Below, piece by piece: positions 15,513 to 23,472 of a DNA stretch of 35,783 nt. A program made the position numbers and the translations under genes. A model generated the notes under the pieces. The model worked only from the letters and a program-made list of their open reading frames with translations. It searched no databases and was not told where the DNA came from. Position 1 is the stretch's first letter. Every line of letters starts with the position of its first letter. Origin of the DNA: Ilumatobacteraceae bacterium (GTDB lineage: Bacteria; Actinomycetota; Acidimicrobiia; Acidimicrobiales; Ilumatobacteraceae); assembly GCA_017856815.1 (NCBI GenBank), contig JAFMEI010000005.1, positions 1 through 35,783 on the forward strand, read 5' to 3'.

Positions 15513-16751
15513 TCAGTTCAAATGTTCGTCGTTGGCCATAGCCAACATGGTCGCAAGAAGTACGTTTGCGCCTAACTCAAGGAGGTCTGCGTCCGTGTGC
15601 TCGGCTGGGTTGTGTGAGAGACCTTTGTGTGACTGGGTGAAAATCATCCCAGTGGGGCAGACGCGCGCCAACATTTGAGCATCATGCCCAGCTCCTGACG
15701 GTAGGCGCATTGATGTCGCTCCGAGTGCGGTGGATTCTCGCTCGATGACGTCAAGTACTCCGTCATCAAAAACAACAGGTTCAAAACGCGCTAATCGGCG
15801 AGAGGTGATCTCAACGCCTTCGGTTGATGCAAGGCGCTCAATAAAATCTTGGAATGTGCTCTCTGCGTGTTGCAGTAGTTGTTCATCTGTATTGCGAATG
15901 TCAACGGTGAGTGTGGCTGATTTCGGCACGACGTTGATTAGGTTGGGGACCAGTTCAATTCGCCCAACGGTGCAAACCTGATTGCCGCCCATGCTGCGGG
16001 CGAGTTCACGTAGAAAAACGCCAATCATTGACGCTGCATAAGCTGGATCGTGGCGCATTGACATCGGGGTAGTCCCCGCATGGTTACTTTGGCCTTTGAT
16101 CACAATCTCCTGCCATGAGATTCCTTGAACACCAGTAACCACGCCGATTTGTTGGTTCTCAACTTCTAAAACGGGCCCTTGTTCAATGTGGTATTCGATG
16201 AAGGCGTGTGGAGTGGCCCCTGGGCACGGAAGTGCACCCGCATATCCAATCCGCTCAAGTTCGTCGCCGAGACGCGGACCATCTATCGCTTTCGTGTCAA
16301 GCGCGGCTTCTAATCCGAGACCACCCACGTACACGAGCGAACCAAGCATGTCGGGTGCAAAACGCGCGCCTTCTTCATCGGTAAACACTGCAACGGTGAT
16401 GGGACGCTTTGGCTCCACCCCAGCACTTTGAAGAGTCTCAATGACTTCGAGCCCTGCAATCACGCCGAGGTTCCCGTCATAGATCCCGCCTGTGCGCACG
16501 GTGTCAATGTGAGAGCCAGTCATAACTGGAGCCCCGGCACCAACTCTCCAGGTGCCAAAAATATTGCCGATGGCATCTATCTCGACTGTTAGTCCAAGAT
16601 CCTTCATCCAGTTCACGACTAGATCTCGGCCCTCTTTGTCTTCATCTGTAAGTGCGAGCCGACAGCAGCCCCCATCGCCTGTATTGCCCACGGCAGCAAG
16701 AGCTCGAATTCGCTCCTGAAGGCGCTTTCCAGAGATACGCAGATGGGTCAC
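15513..16751 (-). CDS. Hydantoinase/carbamoylase-family (M20) amidase
   Basis: 412 residues of the Zn/Mn-dependent allantoate amidohydrolase / L-carbamoylase / beta-ureidopropionase family. Metal ligands are visible at His81 (GSHIDTV), Asp92 (GIYDGNLGV), Glu127 (TDEEGARF), His188 (YHIEQGPVLE) and the C-terminal SHNPAEHT. A dimerisation-domain SNHAGTTPM is also present. First gene of the ten-gene minus-strand run; its GTG lies 6 nt from a TAAACT hexamer embedded in a palindrome. Members split N-carbamoyl or ureido groups, often with L-stereopreference. Having this next to a D-carbamoylase-like enzyme is notable. The exact substrate cannot be read from sequence. Confidence 0.92.
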   Translation of the reverse strand: MTHLRISGKRLQERIRALAAVGNTGDGGCCRLALTDEDKEGRDLVVNWMKDLGLTVEIDAIGNIFGTWRVGAGAPVMTGSHIDTVRTGGIYDGNLGVIAGLEVIETLQSAGVEPKRPITVAVFTDEEGARFAPDMLGSLVYVGGLGLEAALDTKAIDGPRLGDELERIGYAGALPCPGATPHAFIEYHIEQGPVLEVENQQIGVVTGVQGISWQEIVIKGQSNHAGTTPMSMRHDPAYAASMIGVFLRELARSMGGNQVCTVGRIELVPNLINVVPKSATLTVDIRNTDEQLLQHAESTFQDFIERLASTEGVEITSRRLARFEPVVFDDGVLDVIERESTALGATSMRLPSGAGHDAQMLARVCPTGMIFTQSHKGLSHNPAEHTDADLLELGANVLLATMLAMANDEHLN

Positions 16752-16755
16752 CGTG

Positions 16756-16771
16756 ACAGTTTACAAACTGT
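16756..16771. promoter_or_regulatory. Palindromic operator candidate over the divergent promoter
   Basis: ACAGTTTACAAACTGT has perfect 7-bp arms around a 2-bp centre. On the minus strand it contains TAAACT (16758-16763), placed 6 nt before the amidase GTG like other -10 elements in this window. A dimeric repressor bound here would cover the -10. No regulator gene is in the cluster, so the binding protein is unknown. Confidence 0.5.
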
Positions 16772-16815
16772 TCAACCTCCTAATCAGGGAGCGCCAAAAA
16801 CTGTGCTGATTCAAA

Positions 16816-16821
16816 TAGCCT
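16816..16821 (+). promoter_or_regulatory. Candidate -10 of the aminotransferase gene
   Basis: TAGCCT lies 8 nt before ATG 16830, supporting that start and a very short or absent leader. It is 45 nt from the palindrome. Confidence 0.4.
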
Positions 16822-16829
16822 CGGCTGAC

Positions 16830-18191
16830 ATGGTTGCCGCTCGCATAATCGACCGCACGCGTCTCGCTGACGGTTTCGAAGCCGAAGAAGAGTTGTTTAA
16901 GAAGAGGAATCCAAATTCAGCCCGATTGGCTAAGGCAAGTTCCGCGCATTTCTTGGCGTCTGTTCCAATGCCGTGGATGACGCGTTGGCCAGGGGCGTTT
17001 CCTTTGTTCATTGACAAAGCTGAGCGGGCCCGTTGCATTGACGTTGATGGTCATGAATATGTCGACTTTTGCATGGGGGATACCGGTGCAATGACTGGCC
17101 ACTCGATCAGTGCGGTTTCTAAAGCAGTCCGACGACAGACCAAGCGCGGACTCACCACTATGTTGCCTTCTGAAGATGCTGCATGGGTGGCAGATGAACT
17201 CGCTTCAAGATTTGGTTTAGCAAAGTGGCAGTTGGCAATGACCGCCACCGATGCAAATCGGTTCATCTTGCGTATTGCACGACACGTTACAAAGCGTCCG
17301 AAAATCGCTGTTATTGACTGGTGCTATCACGGCACAGTTGATGAGACGCTGGTGATTCGTGGTCCTGGTGGCGAAACTCTAAAGAGACCCGGTGCGATTG
17401 GCCCGCAAGTAGATCCAGCTCTAACGACACGAGTAATCCCGTTTAATGACTTGAGTGAACTTGACCGAACGTTGGCTATTGGCGATGTGGCCGTGCTTTT
17501 AATGGAACCTGCGTTGACCAACATTGGCATCGTCTTGCCAGATCCGGGATACCACGAAGGGGTCCGAGAGATCACACGTAAACACGGTGTTCTGCTAGCC
17601 ATTGACGAGACCCACACAATTTGTGTTGGCCCTGGGGGCGCAACAAAGGCTTGGAATTTAGAGCCCGATCTTTTCGTGATCGGGAAACCAATCGCTGGAG
17701 GTGTTCCTGCAGCCGCCTATGGGATGACACAAGAAATTGCCACATTGGTTGAACGCGATATTCATGGTCATGAAATTGATGTGTCAGGAATTGGTGGAAC
17801 ACTGACAGGCAGCGCTCTTGCAATGGCGGCAATTCGTGCCACGCTGTCTTCCTCGTTACGTGAGCAAGACTTCGCTAAAAGTATTCCTCTTGCGCAGAGT
17901 TGGACCAGTGGGGTCCGCAGTAGTTACGAGGCGGTGTCTCTTCCTTGGCACGTGCAACAGCTCGGTGGTCGTGCCGAATACTGGTTTTGCCCACCACCCA
18001 AAAACGGAGCGGAAGCCGCCGCCTCCGGCGACGCCCTTCTTGAATCGTTTTTGCATCTCTTCGCTCTAAATCGGGGAGTGCTTCTTACGCCATTCCACAA
18101 CATGGCATTGATGTCACCGTTCCACACCGAGGACGATGTCCAAAGACACACCCGCGTGTTTGCTGAAGCGATTTTGCAGATTACTGATTAG
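16830..18191 (+). CDS. Class III PLP aminotransferase (GSA-aminomutase/beta-aminotransferase-like)
   Basis: 453 residues with the chosen start. Fold-type I, class III features: VDGHEYVDFCMGDTGAMTGH near the N-terminus, WCYHG, AIDETHT (PLP-ring Asp259) and FVIGKPIAGG with the Schiff-base Lys286. It resembles proteins annotated as glutamate-1-semialdehyde aminomutases that act on beta- or omega-amino acids. ATG 16830 has TAGCCT 8 nt upstream. The frame stays open back to ATG 16743, but that start would lie inside the divergent amidase gene and its operator. Given the carbamoylases next door, transamination of a released amino acid is a reasonable inference. Ends tail-to-tail with the metallo-hydrolase, sharing TTAG. 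Confidence 0.85.
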   Translation: MVAARIIDRTRLADGFEAEEELFKKRNPNSARLAKASSAHFLASVPMPWMTRWPGAFPLFIDKAERARCIDVDGHEYVDFCMGDTGAMTGHSISAVSKAVRRQTKRGLTTMLPSEDAAWVADELASRFGLAKWQLAMTATDANRFILRIARHVTKRPKIAVIDWCYHGTVDETLVIRGPGGETLKRPGAIGPQVDPALTTRVIPFNDLSELDRTLAIGDVAVLLMEPALTNIGIVLPDPGYHEGVREITRKHGVLLAIDETHTICVGPGGATKAWNLEPDLFVIGKPIAGGVPAAAYGMTQEIATLVERDIHGHEIDVSGIGGTLTGSALAMAAIRATLSSSLREQDFAKSIPLAQSWTSGVRSSYEAVSLPWHVQQLGGRAEYWFCPPPKNGAEAAASGDALLESFLHLFALNRGVLLTPFHNMALMSPFHTEDDVQRHTRVFAEAILQITD

Positions 18192-18895
18192 CTGAAAATA
18201 CTTAGCCAAGTCTGTTTGTCGCGGGGCTGGTAAACGTAGTTGTGCTTCTTAATCTCTTCCATCTGTGCATATGGTGCTGCGGAGTAACGGTGTCCTGGAA
18301 AGAGAATTGTCTGATCGGGCAATGAAGCCAGCTTGTGCAGACTGTCGTACATGTCTGATGGATTCGAGCCGGGAAAATCGGTTCGACCGCATCCATCGAG
18401 GAAAAGCGTGTCACCACTTACGCACGCACCATCCACAATGAAGCATTGACTTCCTGGAGTATGGCCAGGCGTGTGAAGCATCTGAATCGGAACTGCACCG
18501 ATTTCCAATACATCCCCAGAGTCATGCAGTACGAGATCGTTTGCACTGAGTCCGGAGGATTTGAGCACCCATTCAGACTCTTGGCGCTGGATATGAAGCT
18601 TCACATTGCGACGGCTAAGCAATCCCGCCACGCCCTCGATTTCAAAGTTGCCGATCTTGCCCCCGATGTGATCGGCGTGGAAGTGGGTCCCCAAGACGTC
18701 CGTGATAGTCATCCCATCGGCTTGAGCAATGTCATCAATCTCAAGCACCGCATAGGCCGGATCAACGACCACACACTTTCCCGCCTCGCGATCGCCAATC
18801 AGATAGACAAAATTCACCATCTGTTGAGCAAACTGATCCTCGCCGGCAAAGTCTTGCCCAGAGAGCAATTGGCGGAAATATAACTGTGATGCCAT
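18188..18895 (-). CDS. Metallo-beta-lactamase-fold hydrolase (ETHE1/glyoxalase II-like)
   Basis: 235 residues. The HFHADH metal motif is at residues 71-76, followed by HTPGHTPGS, GDTLFLDGCGRTDFPG and FPGHRYS, which supply the remaining ligands. The GCGRTDF block is shared with persulfide dioxygenases (ETHE1) and some hydroxyacylglutathione hydrolase relatives, so a thioester or persulfide substrate is plausible but unproven. The start is set at ATG 18895 because upstream in-frame sequence has no family similarity and TAGCCT sits 7 nt before this ATG. Divergent from the ProA-like gene with 42 nt between starts. Confidence 0.87.
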   Translation of the reverse strand: MASQLYFRQLLSGQDFAGEDQFAQQMVNFVYLIGDREAGKCVVVDPAYAVLEIDDIAQADGMTITDVLGTHFHADHIGGKIGNFEIEGVAGLLSRRNVKLHIQRQESEWVLKSSGLSANDLVLHDSGDVLEIGAVPIQMLHTPGHTPGSQCFIVDGACVSGDTLFLDGCGRTDFPGSNPSDMYDSLHKLASLPDQTILFPGHRYSAAPYAQMEEIKKHNYVYQPRDKQTWLSIFS

Positions 18896-18902
18896 GAAAT
18901 TG

Positions 18903-18908
18903 AGGCTA
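18903..18908 (-). promoter_or_regulatory. Candidate -10 of the metallo-hydrolase gene
   Basis: Minus-strand TAGCCT, 7 nt before ATG 18895; no Shine-Dalgarno sequence follows. Confidence 0.45.
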
Positions 18909-18937
18909 ATGCCCCAACAAGCGACCACACTAGGAAG

Positions 18938-20401
18938 ATGGGTACTCAGCCTGATCAGAAACTTGTTGCCGGTGATCGCATATTGGTTGGGTCGCGAATC
19001 ATTGCAGTATCTGCAGATCTCGCCGCTCGGTTTCAACCTGGTGATTCGCTTGCAGGTATCGCGGAGACGGGAGAAATCCTTCACATACCCGCTGCGGAAG
19101 CATCACTGGCGTTTGTTGCTGTATCTGAAGCCACAAACGCTTTTGCCCAATTGCAGTCCATACCTCAAGATGCAGTAACGGTATTCTTCAAAACCTTCGC
19201 AAAATTCTTGGAAGAGGATGAGTCGTTCTCCCCAATCGCTGAAGCGAACTTGGCTGACTTGGTAGACGCCAAAAATCGCGGGCGTTCCACAACGAGACTT
19301 GAATTGTCAGAAACTATGCGCGCGGACATGATTGCGGGACTGAGAATGTGGGCGCAGGCCGAAACTTCAATTGGCGCTATTGAACTGTCAGTCGAAAGGT
19401 CTGGGCTTTCAGTAGAAGCGATACGTGCACCATTAGGTGTTGTTGCTTTCGTGTTTGAGGGTCGGCCCAATGTGTTCGCAGATGCAACTGGTGTTTTGCG
19501 ATCTGGTAACTCAGTGGTGTTTCGGATTGGCAGTGATGCGCTACGCACAGCCCAAGCGATCATGAAGCATGCAGTCCAGCCAGCCTTAGCGGTAAGTGGA
19601 TTGCCTAGTGATGCGGTTGTGCTCCTTGAGTCACGGGCGCACGCCGCTGGTTGGGCCCTGTTTGGAGATTCGAGACTTGCACTGGCAGTCGCACGAGGTA
19701 GTGGTTCTGCAGTAGCTCAGCTTGGAGCCATAGCTCGGCAGTCTGGTGTTCCTGTGAGTCTTCACGGAACAGGTGGAGCGTGGATGATTGTGCGGCCTAC
19801 CGCTGATTCGAACTGGATTCAAAGCTGTGTGCGCTGGTCACTCGATCGCAAAGTTTGTAACACCTTGAATGTTTTGTGTCTGCCCAAACTGAGAGACGCT
19901 GAGCTGAATCATCTTGTTGCAGAAGCGATTGCCGAAGCCGCTAAGGCCAGGGGCGAATCAGGGCTGGTGCATCTGGTTGGGGATGAGCCCGAATTGATTA
20001 CTGCATTAGAGAACGCATCTGTACGGGTTGAGCGAAGCACAGAATCAGACCTCGCCACCGAATGGGAATGGGAGTCAAACCCCGAGTTATGCATTGTTTC
20101 TGCCGAAACAATTTCCGATGCAGTGGAATTATTCAATCGCTACGCGCCACATTTCATTGTTTCGCTGCTGTCGAACGATGACCAAGAACATGGTGAGGTG
20201 TGGCAGAAATGTAATGCGCCATTCGTCGGTAATGGTTTCACGCGTTGGGTTGACGGTCAGTTTGCTCTGGACAAACCGGAACTCGGTTTATCGAATTGGC
20301 AGTTTGGTCGAATGCTTGGGCGGTCGGGAGTGCTGTCAGGGGATTCGGTTTATTCTGTTCGCCTGCGGGCGCGCCAAAGCGACGAAAAACTTCACCGTTA
20401 G
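18938..20401 (+). CDS. ProA-like aldehyde dehydrogenase with N-terminal extension
   Basis: 487 residues. From about residue 55 it follows the glutamate-5-semialdehyde dehydrogenase pattern: APLGVVAFVFEGRPNVFADA, LRSGNSVVFRIGSDA, and KVCNTLN with the presumed catalytic Cys307. Residues 1-54 form a beta-rich, Pro/Gly-containing segment (AVSADLAARFQPGDSLAG, then GEILHIPAAE) not found in ordinary ProA, which is about 415-420 residues long. Some ProA blocks are altered (SLHGTGGAW where ProA has GHGDG), so it may use another acyl phosphate or aldehyde. No proB is adjacent. Its stop interlocks with that of panC (TTAG). Confidence 0.8.
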   Translation: MGTQPDQKLVAGDRILVGSRIIAVSADLAARFQPGDSLAGIAETGEILHIPAAEASLAFVAVSEATNAFAQLQSIPQDAVTVFFKTFAKFLEEDESFSPIAEANLADLVDAKNRGRSTTRLELSETMRADMIAGLRMWAQAETSIGAIELSVERSGLSVEAIRAPLGVVAFVFEGRPNVFADATGVLRSGNSVVFRIGSDALRTAQAIMKHAVQPALAVSGLPSDAVVLLESRAHAAGWALFGDSRLALAVARGSGSAVAQLGAIARQSGVPVSLHGTGGAWMIVRPTADSNWIQSCVRWSLDRKVCNTLNVLCLPKLRDAELNHLVAEAIAEAAKARGESGLVHLVGDEPELITALENASVRVERSTESDLATEWEWESNPELCIVSAETISDAVELFNRYAPHFIVSLLSNDDQEHGEVWQKCNAPFVGNGFTRWVDGQFALDKPELGLSNWQFGRMLGRSGVLSGDSVYSVRLRARQSDEKLHR

Positions 20402-21243
20402 GGCTTCAAAACAATGTTGTCAATGAGGCGAACATCGCCAAAGAACACAGCAACTGCCAACACACACTCTTGCTTAATGTCAACTACTGACTGCAGCGAG
20501 CGGACATCTGCAATCTCCACATAATCAATACGCGCTGAGTCTTCGCGGCAGATGATTGTGTTTACCATCTCAATGAGAATCCTCGAGTCCCGTTCTCCGC
20601 GTTCGAATCGTTCCTTGGCTGCTTGCAACGCTGTTGGGATGACTCCTGCAGCCAGCCGATGGTTCGGTGCTAGCCGTTGATTGCGACTACTCAATGCGAG
20701 ACCATCTGATTCGCGAACAGTTGGATAACCAACTATCTCGATGCCCATATTTAGATCTGTAACCATGGACCGCACAATTGCCAGTTGCTGGTAGTCCTTT
20801 TCGCCAAAGATGGCTACATCTGCCTTGGTGGCGTTGAAGAGCTTCGCGACCACGGTCGCCATGCCAATGAAGTGACCAGGTCGCGCTGAGCCTTCCATGG
20901 GCTTTGCCAACTCTCCGGGTGAAACAACGGTGTCAAAATCGTCGGGATACATCGAGTCGTTGGTCGGTGCGTACACCGCAGCCACGCCGAGTCTTTGACA
21001 AATCTCGAGATCTTGTTCAATCGGGCGTGGGTATTTGTCGTAATCGGAAGCAACGTTGAATTGAAGTCGATTGACGAATATCGACACCACTACGGAGTCA
21101 GATAACTCCGTCGCACGCAGGATGAGTGCTTCGTGCCCGCGATGAAGCGCACCCATAGTCGGCACGAAACCAATTGTCTTTCCAGTAGCTTTTTCCCGCG
21201 CCGCCCACTCGGACATGGCTGCGGGGCTTTCCAGCAGTTCCAT
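20398..21243 (-). CDS. panC: Pantothenate synthetase
   Basis: ATP-dependent condensation of pantoate with beta-alanine, the last step of pantothenate synthesis. 281 residues, normal length. It shows FVPTMGALHRGHEALI (His34, His37), FVNRLQF, the GEKDYQQL block and LSSRNQRL, the KMSKS-like loop. The ATG overlaps the panB stop (TAATG). Cytoplasmic. Confidence 0.97.
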   Translation of the reverse strand: MELLESPAAMSEWAAREKATGKTIGFVPTMGALHRGHEALILRATELSDSVVVSIFVNRLQFNVASDYDKYPRPIEQDLEICQRLGVAAVYAPTNDSMYPDDFDTVVSPGELAKPMEGSARPGHFIGMATVVAKLFNATKADVAIFGEKDYQQLAIVRSMVTDLNMGIEIVGYPTVRESDGLALSSRNQRLAPNHRLAAGVIPTALQAAKERFERGERDSRILIEMVNTIICREDSARIDYVEIADVRSLQSVVDIKQECVLAVAVFFGDVRLIDNIVLKP

Positions 21244-22061
21244 TATTTGTAACTATGAGCCGAATCGGGCCATTCGCCGTTGCGGACCTCGGCGGCATAA
21301 GTTTCGATCGCTTCGGTGACCGTGGCGTGTAGGTTCGCGTATTTCTTGGCGAATGTGAAGTCACGCTTGGTGATTCCAAGAAGATCGTGAAGCACTAAAA
21401 CTTGGCCGTCACATTCCTGGCCTGCGCCGATACCGATCGTCGGAATCGAGACTTTACGGGTGATTTCGCCGGCGAGATCGCTGGGCACGCCCTCGATCAC
21501 GAGTGCAAAAGCTCCTGCTTGATCAACTGCATGAGCATCGTCGAGCAGGCGGTCGCGTCCTCCAGGTTCATTTCCTTGAGCGCGTCCTTGAACTTTGTGG
21601 CCACCCATTCGGTGGTAACTCTGTGGCGTCAATCCGATATGGCCCATCACCGGAATGTCCATTCGTGCGATAGCCGCAATTGAGTCGGCCACATTCACGC
21701 CACCTTCAAGCTTGACAGCACCAGCACCCGCTTTGATCAAAGTGGCTGCCGAAGCAATGGCTTGACCGACCCCAACTTGGTAGCTGCCAAATGGAAGATC
21801 ACCCACGATGAGAGCTCGAGGGTTGGCGCGAGCAACCAACTTCACGTGATAGGCCATTTCCTCTAGCGTCACGGGAATTGTGTTGGAATGACCTTGGACA
21901 ACCGTTGCCACAGAGTCACCAACCAAGATGCAGTCAACGCCAGCATCATCCACCAACGCTGCAAAGGTCGCGTCGTAAGCGGTGACCATGACAATGCGTT
22001 GCCCTTCGCTCTTCATACGAGCGAAGTCAGGAACTGTCACGGACTTCTTGGCGCTAGTCAT
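21243..22061 (-). CDS. panB: 3-methyl-2-oxobutanoate hydroxymethyltransferase
   Basis: Transfers a hydroxymethyl group from methylene-tetrahydrofolate to alpha-ketoisovalerate to make ketopantoate. 272 residues; MVTAYDATFA, LVGDSVATVVQGH (metal Asp), AVKLEGG (catalytic Glu region), PVMGHIGLTPQS and IGIGAGQECDGQVLV are diagnostic. ATG 22061 is chosen over the longer open frame, which runs into the esterase gene. TAGCGT lies 8 nt upstream, so panBC may also be transcribed independently of the esterase. Confidence 0.96.
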   Translation of the reverse strand: MTSAKKSVTVPDFARMKSEGQRIVMVTAYDATFAALVDDAGVDCILVGDSVATVVQGHSNTIPVTLEEMAYHVKLVARANPRALIVGDLPFGSYQVGVGQAIASAATLIKAGAGAVKLEGGVNVADSIAAIARMDIPVMGHIGLTPQSYHRMGGHKVQGRAQGNEPGGRDRLLDDAHAVDQAGAFALVIEGVPSDLAGEITRKVSIPTIGIGAGQECDGQVLVLHDLLGITKRDFTFAKKYANLHATVTEAIETYAAEVRNGEWPDSAHSYK

Positions 22062-22069
22062 AGCGGAAA

Positions 22070-22075
22070 ACGCTA
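22070..22075 (-). promoter_or_regulatory. Candidate internal -10 for panBC
   Basis: Minus-strand TAGCGT, 8 nt before the panB ATG and overlapping the esterase stop codon. The same hexamer is the candidate doxX -10. Confidence 0.35.
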
Positions 22076-23458
22076 GTCCCAGAGGGCTAGAAGCTCCGAG
22101 TCGTGATCGACAAGGGTCTTTGGATCGGCACACACCTCAACAATTGCCTTATCTTTCATTGTGAAGGGGCTCCAAGGTGCTTGACCCGATGCGAATTCGA
22201 GGACCTTACGTGAGAACCAAGTTGCGATTGATCCTGCTTGCGGTATCTCTCCGAGGAAGAACGAGATTCCCGGCTTGTCAAGATTGTCAAACACAAATGG
22301 GATGTCCATTGCATGACACGATCCAAGAATCCCATCAAATGACACCGTTGACGTTGTGAACCAATACACATATGTATCGGCACCGTGTTCCGCTCGACGG
22401 CGCGCTAGATCGCGTGCCGGGACTCGAAATGTTCCATCGGTTTCAACAGCAGACAAAATCCAAGATGGATCTGCTGTGGGGTGGTTCTCGGAGTATTGCT
22501 GATACACCGCTTCCGCCCGATCGCCGAATCGGGGTCTCATTCGCTTCACAACATCTCCGGGATTCAGGTTCTGCAATGCGGGATCAAAAGCTGTGAAGAG
22601 TCGGTTCTCATCTTTTGTCGTTCCAATAAACAGTGGAAGTGAGCAGCGCGCAGCGGCTTCGTTGATATCCGCAGCTAGATGGGTTCCGCCATGTGTGGGA
22701 CTGAACGAATTAAATCCGCGATCTCGGGCTTCAACCACGACAGTTTGCGCCGCGAGAATTTCGTCAACTGAACAAGTCGTGACATCGTTGATCCCATTAG
22801 CAAGCAGGGCACTCCTGAATTCGCCCTCACGCAATCTTGCGGTTTCTTGATCTCGGTACTGTCCAAGACTTGGGCTAAGGGCCACAACGCGAGATGCAAT
22901 CTGCTCGATTCCAGGAGATGCCATAAGAGCGATGACACTGCTGCCGCCAGCGCTTTCACCGAAGATCGTTACATTTTCGGGGTCGCCTCCAAAATTGGAG
23001 ATGTTGTTGTTAACCCAACGAAGCGCATTCAATTGATCGCCTAAGCCCCAATTGTTGTCCCCAAGAAAACCAAAAGCGCCGAGTCGGTAGTTAATGGTCA
23101 CGACCACAAAGCCATGTTTCGCAAGATTTGTCCCGTCATACCAGGGAGTTGCACCGTTCCCGTTCAGATAGGCCCCTCCGTGAATCCAGACAAGAACCGG
23201 AACGGGGTGGCCGACACTTTCGGGAGCGAACACATTGAGGAATAGACAATCCTCCGACATTGGTAATGGCGGTGTACCGAGCATCTTCTCAACTGTGCCC
23301 GGAGTCTGTGGTGCGGTGGGAAGGTCTGCAACATCGCCCGGAAATTGCTCAATCGTCTCAAGTAGCGCGGAGTCTTGAAAGCGTTCGGCTCGCGCATATC
23401 GAATGCCGTAGATCGATCGAACGCCGTTTTTGACCTTTGTATTTAGTGACAGTTCCAC
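22073..23458 (-). CDS. Type B carboxylesterase
   Basis: 461-residue alpha/beta hydrolase of the carboxylesterase/p-nitrobenzyl esterase family. Catalytic Ser169 is in FGESAGG; the oxyanion-hole HGGAY, SEDCLFLNVFAP and the acid-His pair (KDENRLF; GSCHAMDIPFVF) are present. No signal peptide, so probably cytoplasmic. GTG 23458 is preceded by TACCCT with 6 nt spacing. It ends 11 nt before panB, so it may share a transcript with panBC, but a metabolic link is not evident. Confidence 0.93.
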   Translation of the reverse strand: MELSLNTKVKNGVRSIYGIRYARAERFQDSALLETIEQFPGDVADLPTAPQTPGTVEKMLGTPPLPMSEDCLFLNVFAPESVGHPVPVLVWIHGGAYLNGNGATPWYDGTNLAKHGFVVVTINYRLGAFGFLGDNNWGLGDQLNALRWVNNNISNFGGDPENVTIFGESAGGSSVIALMASPGIEQIASRVVALSPSLGQYRDQETARLREGEFRSALLANGINDVTTCSVDEILAAQTVVVEARDRGFNSFSPTHGGTHLAADINEAAARCSLPLFIGTTKDENRLFTAFDPALQNLNPGDVVKRMRPRFGDRAEAVYQQYSENHPTADPSWILSAVETDGTFRVPARDLARRRAEHGADTYVYWFTTSTVSFDGILGSCHAMDIPFVFDNLDKPGISFFLGEIPQAGSIATWFSRKVLEFASGQAPWSPFTMKDKAIVEVCADPKTLVDHDSELLALWD

Positions 23459-23464
23459 ACTGGC

Positions 23465-23470
23465 AGGGTA
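23465..23470 (-). promoter_or_regulatory. Candidate -10 of the esterase gene
   Basis: Minus-strand TACCCT, 6 nt before GTG 23458; it immediately precedes the divergent acyltransferase start. Confidence 0.45.
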
Positions 23471-23472
23471 GC

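Noticed and set aside
18896-19084. N-terminal extension of the metallo-hydrolase frame (63 residues)
   Set aside because: It runs antisense into the divergent ProA-like gene and has no family similarity; ATG 18895 with a TAGCCT at 7 nt fits better.
22062-22133. 24-residue N-terminal extension of PanB
   Set aside because: It overlaps the esterase gene and PanB proteins begin near the chosen ATG 22061.
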